Source of the DNA: an uncultured Collinsella sp.
Lineage (GTDB): Bacteria; Actinomycetota; Coriobacteriia; Coriobacteriales; Coriobacteriaceae
DNA: 38,897 bases
NCBI GenBank assembly: GCA_900540905.1
Contig: UQHR01000023.1
Location: 1 to 38,897 of the forward strand
Direction: 5' to 3'
In this document: positions 25,578-34,087 of the stretch, piece after piece
Layout of the letters: each line of letters opens with the position of its first letter
How positions within the stretch are numbered: position 1 is the stretch's first letter
The notes under the pieces: model-generated
Seen by the model: the letters and a program-made list of their open reading frames with translations, nothing else
Told to the model about the DNA's origin: nothing
Database searches by the model: none
Translations under genes and position numbers: made by a program

Positions 25578-25710
25578 CGTCTGCCCGGGCGGCGCGGAAT
25601 GTAAGGTTCATCGCGAGTTCCGCACGAGCCGGAGAGCACTTAATGTGCTCTCCGTGCGAGCAGGACCGCCCGAGCAGGGAATCTTACATTCCGCGTCGCC
25701 CGGGCAGACG
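25578..25710 (+). repeat. Structured element, copy B
   Basis: Outer arms 25578-25605 and 25683-25710 pair over 28 bases with one mismatch. Then come the conserved 20-base core (25607-25626), an inner hairpin GGAGAGCAC-TTAAT-GTGCTCTCC (25631-25653) extended by CGCAC/GTGCG, and GCAGGAC...GAGCAGG (25660-25678). It lies between the terminator of the surface-protein gene and the convergent LtaS-like gene, so it may also act as a terminator. The rest of 25491-25726 shows nothing else. Confidence 0.9.
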
Positions 25711-25726
25711 AACCGGGATAGACCCG

Positions 25727-28027
25727 CTACTTGATCTTGGTCGTACCCGGTGCCAGGTTGGGGTCGGTTTCGTTGGCCTCGGTCTGGAAGTGCTCGGTGT
25801 AGACGTTCTTGCCGTCGCGGAACATCTCGTAGTACTGCATCTTGGCGTAATCCTCGCGCGCCTTGGTGGCGGCTGCCGCTGCGGCGTCGTCACCGGTGAC
25901 GTTGGAGGAGAGCGCCCAGCGCAGGCTGGCGTCCTCGTAGCCCACCGAGTTGATGGCGGGCAGCGACTTACGCAGCGTCATGTGCGCTTTCTGGTAGTCG
26001 GTCAGCGGTGCGCCGATCAGCTGCATCAGCTGGGTGGACAGGTAGTTGGTGGACAGGTCGTCGACCTCGCTCGTCTGGTCGCAGCCGGCAACGTCGTAGT
26101 TAGCCCAGATGATGTAGTCGGTCTGCCACAGGCGCTCCTGATGCGTGGCATCGTCCTCGCCGGTAAACCACTTGTCGTTGAACTTGGACGGGAAGAACGG
26201 CTGGTGGTCGCCCCAGAACACCACGACCACCTTACGGTCGAGCTTGCTCAGGGCGTTGAGGAAGTAGCGCAGCGCCTGGTCGGACTGCTCGATGCACGAG
26301 ACATACTCGTCGACATCGGAGAGCGTGCCGTCCTCGACGGTCTTGGCGTCCAAATCGGTCGTGTCGATATTCAGGTGCATCTGCTTGTCGACCGGCAGCA
26401 GGCCCGTATCGTAGCCCGAGTGGTTCTGCATGGTCACGTCGAAGATAAACTGCGGATCGGCGTTCTGGTCGAGCAGCTCAAGAATCTTGTCGTAGGTAGC
26501 CTGGTCGGTCACCATGCCGCGCAGGGTGTCGGCTCCCTGGAAGTCATTGATAGACAGGAACTGGTCAAAGCCAAAGTCCTTGTAGACGTTCTCGCGGTTC
26601 CAGTTGGTCGCGTGGTTGGGGTGCATGGCTGTGGTGGAATATCCGAGCGACTTGAACTGCTCTGCCAGGTTCCCGGTCGTTTCCATGTTGTAGATGGTGT
26701 AGGGGTACACACCCGAGCCCAGGTTGGCCATGGAGTTGCCGGTCATAAACTCAAACTCGGTATTGGCGGTACCGCCGCCGTAGGCGCTCACGTAGAGCTT
26801 GCCGCGGCTGAGGCAGTTGGACAGGCTCTTAAAGTACTGCGGGCCCTCGTAGCCGGCGCGCATATTCTGGTAGATGGATAGATCCGAGAAGGTCTCGTTC
26901 ATGATGGCGATGACCGTGGGCTTCTCGCTGTCGAACTGCTCCTTTGCGGCGGCGCGCTCGTCGCTCTTGGCCGCGTCGGACTTGTCGTAGGCCTTGGCGT
27001 ACTTTTTGAGCGTGGCCTTGGCATCGTCGACGGAGTAGTCGGCGGGTTTGGGCGGCTTGATGGACTGCGCCGCACTAATAAAGGCGGGCAGGTAGCCCTC
27101 GCGCCAGTAGCTCTCGAGCGGGCGCCAGGTGTAGACGGTGATGCCGAGGGTGTTGTAGTAGTCGATGAGCGTGACATGCGCGGTTACGCCGCCCAGGCAC
27201 AGCACTGCCACGAGCAGGTTGGTGAGCAGCATACGCTTGGCGTTGGCGGCACCCTTCTGACGGTGCGGTGCCACCAGGCCGGCGTACTCGCACAGCAGCA
27301 TGGCGATGGCGGTAAAGCCCATGGACAGCACGCAGAACAGCGAGATCGAGAAGGTGTAGCCGTTGCCGGCGACCGCGGCGGCGGTGGAGATGGCCGAAAG
27401 GTCGCCCGGCTGGATGGGCATGGATTTAAACGTGATGACGAAGAACTCGGCAATGCCCAGGACAAAGAGGGCAAAGGCCAGGACCGCGGGAGCTGCGCCG
27501 TGGCGCTGGAATAGGAAGAACAAGCCGGTCATGAGCACGGTGATGATGGCCCACTCGAGCAGGATGCACAGGGGGTAGACCCAGGTAAAGTCGTGGTTGG
27601 ACGAGACTTCCATTCCCAGCAGCGCAAAGACGCCGGCGAGCAGCAGGCACAAGACAGCGGCGACGAGCGGTTTGCCCACAAAGGCGCCGCGCAGGCGGGC
27701 GAGCTTGCCGGTGGGGGCGGGGGCGTCGGGCGCGGCGAACGCAAAGACGCGCGGGGCGATGCGGTCGCGTGCGATGCTGGCCCAAGCGCAGCCGGTGAGG
27801 ATGGCGTTGGTTAGGATGAGCATCACAAAGGCGAGCGGCTCGTTTTGGGCGACGAGGCCAATGGCGCCCCAAATGGTCAAAAAGAGCTGGAACAGGCCGA
27901 AGGCGACGCTCCACCCAAGAGCGCTTTTGGCAACGGTGCCCGACTGAGCGCGAATGGCCTTGGCCTCGCGCAAGACAAGGTAGACGGTCGCCGCAAGACC
28001 GACGAGCGAGATGGCGGCAGCGAACAT
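25727..28027 (-). CDS. LtaS-family membrane sulfatase-fold polymer synthase
   Basis: 766-residue enzyme of the lipoteichoic acid synthase/phosphoglycerol transferase family. It would transfer glycerol-phosphate-like units from phosphatidylglycerol onto a lipid-anchored polymer at the outer face of the membrane. The N-terminal 300 or so residues hold several membrane spans. The extracellular sulfatase-fold domain has IMNETFSDLS (about 374, metal ligand Glu), GGGTANTEFEFMTG (about 414, with the likely nucleophile Thr), MQNHSGY (about 532) and FWGDHQPFF (about 604, metal ligands Asp and His). ATG 28027 is chosen over GTG 28042 because GAGGAG lies seven bases upstream. It stands alone, convergent with the LANTG protein gene. 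The exact polymer made is not deducible. Confidence 0.88.
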   Translation of the reverse strand: MFAAAISLVGLAATVYLVLREAKAIRAQSGTVAKSALGWSVAFGLFQLFLTIWGAIGLVAQNEPLAFVMLILTNAILTGCAWASIARDRIAPRVFAFAAPDAPAPTGKLARLRGAFVGKPLVAAVLCLLLAGVFALLGMEVSSNHDFTWVYPLCILLEWAIITVLMTGLFFLFQRHGAAPAVLAFALFVLGIAEFFVITFKSMPIQPGDLSAISTAAAVAGNGYTFSISLFCVLSMGFTAIAMLLCEYAGLVAPHRQKGAANAKRMLLTNLLVAVLCLGGVTAHVTLIDYYNTLGITVYTWRPLESYWREGYLPAFISAAQSIKPPKPADYSVDDAKATLKKYAKAYDKSDAAKSDERAAAKEQFDSEKPTVIAIMNETFSDLSIYQNMRAGYEGPQYFKSLSNCLSRGKLYVSAYGGGTANTEFEFMTGNSMANLGSGVYPYTIYNMETTGNLAEQFKSLGYSTTAMHPNHATNWNRENVYKDFGFDQFLSINDFQGADTLRGMVTDQATYDKILELLDQNADPQFIFDVTMQNHSGYDTGLLPVDKQMHLNIDTTDLDAKTVEDGTLSDVDEYVSCIEQSDQALRYFLNALSKLDRKVVVVFWGDHQPFFPSKFNDKWFTGEDDATHQERLWQTDYIIWANYDVAGCDQTSEVDDLSTNYLSTQLMQLIGAPLTDYQKAHMTLRKSLPAINSVGYEDASLRWALSSNVTGDDAAAAAATKAREDYAKMQYYEMFRDGKNVYTEHFQTEANETDPNLAPGTTKIK

Positions 28028-28240
28028 GCTGAGACTCCTCACAAACTAAAACCTACGAAAGCGGGGGTTTACCCGATTGTTACCAAGATATGCGCTGCAA
28101 TTGGTGGCTGCGCACAACAACCAGCCATATTAACGCGCACGTGTGGCGGTGTGGCGCAATGGAGTGGCGACCTGCGCGATAATGGACGGGAATTACACGG
28201 AAACGTAAAGGCTTCTTAAAGAATTAGCGAGGATGAGGCG

Positions 28241-29089
28241 ATGAACGAGCAGGTTTGCACCAAGGCTGTGGATACGTGCGGCTATCCGGTCGAGACGACG
28301 GGCAATGCGGTGCTGGACACGTTGGAGCACCGTTCCTCCACGCGTGCCTTCGCGCGTGATGACGATGACCGTCCCGTGGCGGTGACCGACGAGCAGCGGG
28401 CGGCGATTCTGCATGCGGCGAGTCGTGCGCCGTCGGCGGGCGCCATGATGATGTATTCCATCGTGAGCATCCGCGAGCAGGCAACGCTCGACCGCCTGGC
28501 CGACCTGTGCGACCACCAGCCCATGATCGCCAAGGCGCCCTGGGCACTGATATTTGTGGTCGATTATGCCAAGTGGATCGATCTGTTTGAGCACGTGGGC
28601 TGCTTTGAGCCCGAGTTTGTCGAGCGCACGGGTAAGGCGCCCCGCCGCGCGCCGGGTTTGGGCGACTTTGCCATCGCGGCCCAGGACGCCGTGATCGCCG
28701 CGCAAAACGCCGTGGTTGCCGCCGAGGCTCTGGGCCTGGGGAGCTGCTATATCGGTGATATCGTCGAGAATGCCGAGGAAGTTGCCGAGCTGCTCGATCT
28801 GCCGCCCTATACCATGCCGCTGTCGATGCTCATCATCGGCACGCCCCGCAAGGAGCGCCCGGCTATTGCGCATCCCGTGGTGAACCTGGTGCACGAGGAG
28901 CGCTACTGCCGCGCCGATGCTGCGACCATGGACGCGCAGGTGGCCGAGATGGACGCGATGTTCCGTCCGCATGCCCGCGAGGTAGGCGAGCGCGTGGTGG
29001 ATATCTACACCCGCAAGCACACGAGCCCCTTTATGGCCGAGATGAGCCGTTCCATGGAGTGGTGGTTCAAAAACTGGCTCGGCAAGTAA
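28241..29089 (+). CDS. Nitroreductase-family FMN oxidoreductase
   Basis: 282-residue flavoprotein of the NADPH-dependent nitroreductase family. Near residue 30 is the FMN-phosphate motif HRSSTRAF. APSAGAMMM (about 65) matches the flavin-contacting RAPSAGN-type stretch, and AAEALGLGSCYIGDI (about 162-176) is the family's second flavin motif. It would reduce nitroaromatics, quinones or flavins in the cytoplasm; the substrate is unknown. The C-terminal 40 residues (REVGERVVDIYTRKHTSPFM) resemble the NfsA/FRP-type extension. The start is supported by GAGGATGAGG just upstream. Promoter uncertain: a GATAAT at 28178 lacks a convincing -35 box. Confidence 0.88.
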   Translation: MNEQVCTKAVDTCGYPVETTGNAVLDTLEHRSSTRAFARDDDDRPVAVTDEQRAAILHAASRAPSAGAMMMYSIVSIREQATLDRLADLCDHQPMIAKAPWALIFVVDYAKWIDLFEHVGCFEPEFVERTGKAPRRAPGLGDFAIAAQDAVIAAQNAVVAAEALGLGSCYIGDIVENAEEVAELLDLPPYTMPLSMLIIGTPRKERPAIAHPVVNLVHEERYCRADAATMDAQVAEMDAMFRPHAREVGERVVDIYTRKHTSPFMAEMSRSMEWWFKNWLGK

Positions 29090-29100
29090 CGAATGCGGCG

Positions 29101-29131
29101 ATGTGACAAAGGGACAGTCCCTTTGTCACAT
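29101..29131. repeat. GGGACAG hairpin after the nitroreductase gene
   Basis: A perfect 14-bp stem (ATGTGACAAAGGGA / TCCCTTTGTCACAT) with the three-base loop CAG. It resembles the REP-like hairpins with a GGGACAG tip that are scattered in many genomes; 31571-31620 carries the same heptamer on the minus strand. Confidence 0.85.
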
Positions 29132-29214
29132 TCCATATCGCCGAGGTGGCCTAAAGGCCGTATAAATGTTTATTTAGCTGGGAAAACAGTGCATTAAAAC
29201 ATGGGCCGATTACC

Positions 29215-29220
29215 TATAAT
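29215..29220 (+). promoter_or_regulatory. -10 box of kup
   Basis: Perfect TATAAT, 35 bases before the start codon. The -35 region is poor (GCATTA at 29191-29196), so an activator may be needed. The leader is too short for a riboswitch. Confidence 0.55.
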
Positions 29221-29255
29221 CCCTTCGAACATTAAAGTTGGGAGGAAACCGGCTT

Positions 29256-31283
29256 ATGGAACAAAAGGCCAAGGAGGCAGCCTCGCACGCTGCGATTCCT
29301 GTGAGCATCTCGGCGATGCTCGTCACGCTGGGCGTGGTGTACGGCGATATCGGCACCAGCCCTATGTATGTAACCAAGGCGCTCGTCGCCGGCAACGGCG
29401 GCATCGGAAGCGTCACGGAGGAGTTCGTGCTCGGCGCGCTCTCCCTTGTCGTGTGGACGGTCACGTTGCTGACCACCATCAAGTATGTGCTCATCTCGCT
29501 GCGCGCCGATAACCATGGTGAGGGCGGCATCTTTGCCCTGTACAGCCTGGTCAAGCGCTGCGGCAAGTGGCTTATCATCCCCGCCATGCTGGGTGGCGCC
29601 GCGCTTCTCGCCGACGGCATCCTGACGCCGGCCGTTACCGTTACCACGGCCATCGAGGGCCTGCGCACCATCCCGGCGGTCCATGCCGTGCTGGGCGATG
29701 ACCAGGGTCGCGTCGTCGCCATTACGCTCGCCATCATCATCGCGCTTTTTTTGGTGCAGCGCATCGGTACGGCCAAGATCGGTCACGCCTTTGGCCCCAT
29801 CATGACGCTGTGGTTCCTGTTCCTGGGCGGCACGGGTCTGTTTTTTGTATTCCAGCACCCCGCCGTGCTGCTGTGCCTCAACCCGCTGCGCGGCATCGCC
29901 TTTTTGCTGAGCCCCAACAACCACGCGGGCATCATGATTCTGGGCAGCTGCTTCCTCGCCACCACCGGTGCCGAGGCGCTCTACTCCGACATGGGCCACG
30001 TCGGCCGCGGCAACATCTACGCTACCTGGCCATTCGTTAAGTGCTGCCTGCTGCTGTCCTATATGGGTCAGGGCGCTTGGCTTATGAACAACGCTGCCAA
30101 CCCCGAGCTCATGGGCATTGCCGACCTCAACCCGTTCTACCAGATGCTCGCCCCGGGCCTGCGCCCGTTTGCCGTCGGCCTTTCCACCGTCGCGGCCATC
30201 ATCGCCTCGCAGGCGCTCATCACCGGCGCATTCTCGCTGGTGTCCGAGGCCAGCCGCCTGGACCTTATGCCGCACATGCAGGTCTTCTACCCTGCCGAGA
30301 CCAAGGGCCAGCTCTACATCCCCATGGTCAACAACGTCATGCTTGTCGGCTGCGTCATCGTGGTGCTGCTGTTCCAGAACTCGGCGCATATGGAAGCCGC
30401 CTACGGCCTTGCCATTACGCTGACTATGATGTGCACCACGCTGCTGCTCTTCTTCTACCTGCACGAGGAGCGCAAGCTCAAGGTTGCTCCGTGGATCTTC
30501 GCGGCCTTCTTCCTTTTGCTCGAAGGCTTCTTCTTCGTGAGCTCGCTCACCAAGTTCTTCCACGGCGGCTACTTCACCATCCTCATGGCTGCACTCATCA
30601 TGGGCATTATGGTGTGCTGGTACAACGGCACGGCGGTCGAGCAGCGCCAGTTTACGCTGCTGCCGCTGCGTAGCTACCTGCCGCAGCTCAAGCGCCTGCG
30701 CGACGACGACCGTTACGAGCGCATGAGCGACAACATCGTGTACCTGACCAAGGACACCCATACCGACTACATCGACCGCGATATCGTCTATTCGATCTTG
30801 GACAAGCATCCCAAGCGTGCCCACGCTTGGTGGTTTGTGAATGTCGAGACCATGGACGAACCGCACACCTTTGCCTATTCGGTCGAGACGTTCGGCACCG
30901 ACTACGTGTTCCGCGTGCATCTGTACCTGGGCTACAAGATTAACCAGCGCGTCAATGCCTACTTGCGTCAGGTTGTTCAGGACCTGGCCGCCACTGGCGA
31001 GCTGCCGCCGCAGACGCATGACTACTCGGTCTACAAGGATCCGGGTAACATCGGCACGTTCAAGTTCGTCCTGATCCGTAAGCTGCTGGCACCCGAAAGC
31101 GATGTGGAGCCGAGCGAGCGTACGGCTATCACGCTCAAGTACATCATCCGCCGTGCCGCCGGCACGCCCGCGCGTTGGTACGGCCTGGAGAACTCCAACG
31201 TGAGCTTTGAGTACGTGCCGCTGTTCACCAAGTTCAAAGCCGTGAACAAGATGCAGCGTCTGGCTCCCAACGAGCGGCCGTAG
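29256..31283 (+). CDS. kup: Kup/KT-family potassium uptake protein
   Basis: 675-residue KUP/HAK/KT-family K+ transporter (K+ with H+ symport) in the cytoplasmic membrane. The family signature LGVVYGDIGTSPMY is at about residues 24-37, about 12 membrane spans fill residues 15-450, and a cytoplasmic C-terminal domain follows. The conserved GGEGGIFALY-type segment appears as NHGEGGIFALYSLV. The length is normal for the family. ATG 29256 has GGGAGG ten bases upstream; an in-frame TTG at 29238 is ignored. A small membrane-protein gene and then a KdpD/KdpE-like pair follow on the same strand, with a terminator between, which suggests K+-linked regulation. Confidence 0.95.
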   Translation: MEQKAKEAASHAAIPVSISAMLVTLGVVYGDIGTSPMYVTKALVAGNGGIGSVTEEFVLGALSLVVWTVTLLTTIKYVLISLRADNHGEGGIFALYSLVKRCGKWLIIPAMLGGAALLADGILTPAVTVTTAIEGLRTIPAVHAVLGDDQGRVVAITLAIIIALFLVQRIGTAKIGHAFGPIMTLWFLFLGGTGLFFVFQHPAVLLCLNPLRGIAFLLSPNNHAGIMILGSCFLATTGAEALYSDMGHVGRGNIYATWPFVKCCLLLSYMGQGAWLMNNAANPELMGIADLNPFYQMLAPGLRPFAVGLSTVAAIIASQALITGAFSLVSEASRLDLMPHMQVFYPAETKGQLYIPMVNNVMLVGCVIVVLLFQNSAHMEAAYGLAITLTMMCTTLLLFFYLHEERKLKVAPWIFAAFFLLLEGFFFVSSLTKFFHGGYFTILMAALIMGIMVCWYNGTAVEQRQFTLLPLRSYLPQLKRLRDDDRYERMSDNIVYLTKDTHTDYIDRDIVYSILDKHPKRAHAWWFVNVETMDEPHTFAYSVETFGTDYVFRVHLYLGYKINQRVNAYLRQVVQDLAATGELPPQTHDYSVYKDPGNIGTFKFVLIRKLLAPESDVEPSERTAITLKYIIRRAAGTPARWYGLENSNVSFEYVPLFTKFKAVNKMQRLAPNERP

Positions 31284-31344
31284 GCGCCGACAGGTTGCAC
31301 GGAGTTGGTTTTCGATGGACAAGATTGAGGCCGGGGAGGCAAAC

Positions 31345-31539
31345 ATGGATGCAAAGATGCTTGATGGCCGCGAGGTGGTTGCCGAGCTGGTACGTGAGGC
31401 ACGCGCCGACGCCGCCGAAGATCGGTTTTTGACGAACCGTGCCAACATGGATATGGCCGACCGCGTGATCTCGATCGTGGCACTGGTATTTGGAGCGGTG
31501 TGCGTGTGTGCCCTGCTCGCGCACGTGCTGTTTGTCTAG
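31345..31539 (+). CDS. Small single-span membrane protein after kup
   Basis: 64 residues: a charged helix (KMLDGREVVAELVREARADA), a short polar stretch and one C-terminal hydrophobic span (ISIVALVFGAVCVCALLAHV). ATG 31345 is preferred because GGGGAGG is just upstream; ATG 31315 would add ten residues with a weaker site. It lies about 60 bases after kup and before a terminator, so it is probably co-transcribed with kup. It could be a Kup accessory subunit, by analogy with KdpF-like small proteins, but no homology is recognised. Confidence 0.65.
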   Translation: MDAKMLDGREVVAELVREARADAAEDRFLTNRANMDMADRVISIVALVFGAVCVCALLAHVLFV

Positions 31540-31570
31540 CGACCGCCGGTTGCAAAGGCTATACACTTGG

Positions 31571-31629
31571 AACCACCACAAGGGAAACCACCACAAAGGT
31601 GCCTGTCCCCTGTGGTGGTTTTTGTTTTT
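31571..31629 (+). terminator. Terminator of the kup operon, GGGACAG-type hairpin
   Basis: AACCACCACA occurs twice (31571 and 31586), and either copy can pair with TGTGGTGGTT at 31611-31620; TTTGTTTTTG follows. The loop contains AAGGTGCCTGTCCCC, whose complement carries GGGGACAGGCACC, a motif of a widespread REP-like hairpin family. A repeat seems to serve as terminator. Confidence 0.8.
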
Positions 31630-31649
31630 GAGAGAGGGGCGGGGCGCTG

Positions 31650-33275
31650 ATGGACGTCCGTACGGACGGTGATATTGCCGATAGCTTTTGGTGGCGGCGC
31701 ACAACGCTGACGCGCCGCACTCCTCTGTATGACGCCTGCGTGTCGGTGGGGCTGTTGGTCGCGGCGACGATTGTGGGCGCGCTGCTCGACCATCCGGGTC
31801 TCGCGCCGAGCATCATGATTGTCTATGTGTTCGCCGTTCAGCTGTGCGCATTCTTTACCTGGAGTCGCCTGTATTGCTTGCTGAGCTCGGCTGCCGCCGT
31901 GGCGCTCTACAACTTCTTGTTTGTCGACCCGCGCTACTCGCTGTCGCTTATCGACCGCGTCTATCCCGGCATGTTCTTCATCATGTTTGTGGTCTCGCTC
32001 GTGTCGAGCTCGATTGCGTTGGCCCTGCGCCGCGCCTTGGCACAGGCTGCCGCTAGTGACCGCCGAACGCATATGGTGCTCGAGACCAACCGCATGCTGC
32101 AGCGGTGCGCCGATCAGCAGCAGATTGTCCATGCCATGGCAACGCAGCTGGCGCGTCTTTCGGGCTGTCCGGTCGTGTGGTACAGCGCCGACGCCGAGGG
32201 CGATGACCTGCTGCCGCGTGCGACATACACGGCCGTGGGCGATGCCGCGCCGGTGCATGAACTGGCGCCGCAGATGCCGCCGCGGCTCTCGGCGTCCGCC
32301 TATGTGGGAACGCCGCTCGATGCCACTTATGGCGGCTCGGCGTTTTATGGCATCTACCTGACGGTTCGCACGGGCGACGGCTTCGTGCGCTCGAGCGACC
32401 CCGCCTCGGTGGCGGGCGTGCTGGCTATCGTTGCCGAACCCGACGTGCTAACGCACGAGGAACGGACACTTGCCGATGCCATCGTGAGCGAAGGCGAGCT
32501 GGCGCTCGATCGCGCCCGCGCCATGGAGGCCCGCGAGGAGGCGGCGGTGCTTGCCAAAAATGAGCAGCTGCGCGCCAACCTGCTGCGCTCCATCTCGCAC
32601 GACCTGCGCACACCGCTTACCAGTATTTCGGGTAATGCCGACGTGCTGCTCGACCAGGGCTCGACCGGCACCGCCGTGCTCGATGCCCAGACGCGCCGCG
32701 GCCTGCTTCTATCCATTCGCTCGGATGCGCTGTGGCTCAACGCCACCGTCGAGAATCTGCTCGCCATCACCAAGCTCGAGGGCGGCGGTATGCGTCTGTC
32801 GACTACGCTCGAGCTCATGGACGATATCGTCGAGGAGGCGCTGCGCCACGTGAACCCTGCCGTGCGCGAGCACGACCTTAAGGTGGTGGCGTGCGATGAG
32901 CCGGCGCTTGTCAACGTCGATGCGCGCCTGATGGTGCAGCTGGTGGTCAATCTGGTGAACAACGCCATCACCTATACGCCCGCGGGCTCGCATATCATGA
33001 TTTCGATTAACGTCGACGATGGACGCGTGGCGTGCTCGGTGGCCGACGATGGTCCGGGCATCGCATCCGAGGACCGCGAGCGGATCTTTGAGTCGTTCTA
33101 TACCGCCAACCATGGTCTGGCCGACAGCCACCGCAGCGTTGGCCTGGGTCTTTCGCTCTGCCGTTCCATTGCGTTGGCGCATGGCGGTAGCATAGAGGTT
33201 GCCGCGGCGGACCCGCACGGTTCGGTCTTTACGATTGAACTTCCCGCCGCCGACGTTTCGTTTGATAAGGAGTAG
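31650..33275 (+). CDS. KdpD-like sensor histidine kinase lacking the N-terminal Kdp domains
   Basis: 541-residue membrane kinase. Residues about 30-130 form a four-span DUF4118-type membrane domain as in KdpD. A GAF-like region follows (about 140-290), then the dimerisation/phosphoacceptor domain with SISHDLRTPLTSISG (His near 315) and the ATPase domain with N box LVNNAITYTPAGS, G1 VADDGPGIA, F box FESFYTAN and G2 VGLGLSLC. Full-length KdpD is near 900 residues; the N-terminal KdpD and USP domains are absent here. The start has a purine-rich site (GAGAGGGG) upstream. The response-regulator gene starts four bases after the stop. It probably senses K+ or turgor and phosphorylates the next gene product. 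Confidence 0.9.
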   Translation: MDVRTDGDIADSFWWRRTTLTRRTPLYDACVSVGLLVAATIVGALLDHPGLAPSIMIVYVFAVQLCAFFTWSRLYCLLSSAAAVALYNFLFVDPRYSLSLIDRVYPGMFFIMFVVSLVSSSIALALRRALAQAAASDRRTHMVLETNRMLQRCADQQQIVHAMATQLARLSGCPVVWYSADAEGDDLLPRATYTAVGDAAPVHELAPQMPPRLSASAYVGTPLDATYGGSAFYGIYLTVRTGDGFVRSSDPASVAGVLAIVAEPDVLTHEERTLADAIVSEGELALDRARAMEAREEAAVLAKNEQLRANLLRSISHDLRTPLTSISGNADVLLDQGSTGTAVLDAQTRRGLLLSIRSDALWLNATVENLLAITKLEGGGMRLSTTLELMDDIVEEALRHVNPAVREHDLKVVACDEPALVNVDARLMVQLVVNLVNNAITYTPAGSHIMISINVDDGRVACSVADDGPGIASEDRERIFESFYTANHGLADSHRSVGLGLSLCRSIALAHGGSIEVAAADPHGSVFTIELPAADVSFDKE

Positions 33276-33279
33276 CGCT

Positions 33280-33993
33280 GTGCCGAACTCTGCCGTAAAA
33301 CCGCTCATCTTGGTCGTTGAGGACGACCCCGCCGTTCGCAATCTTATTGTTGCCGCGCTCGAGGCGCACGGCTTGCGCCATATGGCTGTGGAGACCGCCC
33401 ATGCCGCCATCGCCGCCGCCTCATCGCAGGCGCCGAGCATTGTGCTGCTCGATCTGGGCCTGCCCGATATGGACGGCGTCAAGGTGGTGGAGTCGGTGCG
33501 CGCATGGTCGGGCATGCCGATTATCGTGGTCTCGGCGCGCAGCGAGGATGCGGACAAAATCCGCGCGCTCGATGCCGGTGCCGACGACTATCTGACCAAG
33601 CCGTTTTCGGTCGAGGAACTGCTCGCGCGCATTCGCACGACGCTCAGGCGCCTTTCGTATGCGCAGACGGGCGGCGTTGTCTCCGAGGGCTCGTTCGATA
33701 CCGGTGAGCTGCATATCGATTTTGATGCCGGCATCGCCACGATGGATGGCGAGGAACTGCATCTGACGCCGATCGAGTATAAGCTCCTGTGCCTGCTGGC
33801 GCATAACGCCGACAAGGTACTGACGCACCAGTTTATCCTGCACGAGATTTGGGGCACGGCGACCAAGAGCGACCTGGCGAGCCTGCGTGTCTTTATGGGC
33901 ACGCTGCGCAAGAAGATCGAGTCCGACCCCGCGCATCCGCGCTATATCCAGACGCACGTGGGTATTGGTTACCGATTGGTCATCCAGGGATAG
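33280..33993 (+). CDS. KdpE-like OmpR-family response regulator
   Basis: 237 residues. The receiver domain has the acidic pair EDD (14-16), phospho-acceptor Asp58 in LLDLGLPDMDG, and Lys107 in LTKPF. The winged-helix DNA-binding domain (about 135-235) includes LHLTPIEYKLLCLLAHN and the typical ending THVGIGYRL. GTG 33280 is chosen because AAGGAG lies seven bases upstream and the gene then begins four bases after the kinase stop. With no kdpFABC in the window, the adjacent kup is the obvious candidate target. A convergent hairpin follows. Confidence 0.92.
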   Translation: MPNSAVKPLILVVEDDPAVRNLIVAALEAHGLRHMAVETAHAAIAAASSQAPSIVLLDLGLPDMDGVKVVESVRAWSGMPIIVVSARSEDADKIRALDAGADDYLTKPFSVEELLARIRTTLRRLSYAQTGGVVSEGSFDTGELHIDFDAGIATMDGEELHLTPIEYKLLCLLAHNADKVLTHQFILHEIWGTATKSDLASLRVFMGTLRKKIESDPAHPRYIQTHVGIGYRLVIQG

Positions 33994-34017
33994 GTCGGCA
34001 TCCGCCATCCCAATATG

Positions 34018-34083
34018 AGTTGCGGTGAAATACGGTCTAAATTTGCCTAATTCCAGGCAAAAAGTCCGTATTCCACCGCAACT
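34018..34083. terminator. Bidirectional hairpin repeat between convergent genes
   Basis: Arms AGTTGCGGTGAAATACGG (34018-34035) and 34066-34083 pair over 18 bases with one G-T type mismatch. An inner stem TTTGCCT/AGGCAAA (34042-34048, 34055-34061) caps it. It lies between the converging response-regulator and methyltransferase genes, so it likely terminates both. The two-stem design resembles a mobile palindrome rather than an ordinary terminator. Confidence 0.75.
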
Positions 34084-34087
34084 TTGT

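Noticed and set aside
29161..29255. Riboswitch (c-di-AMP type) before kup
   Set aside because: The leader after the TATAAT box is only about 30 bases and shows no conserved fold.
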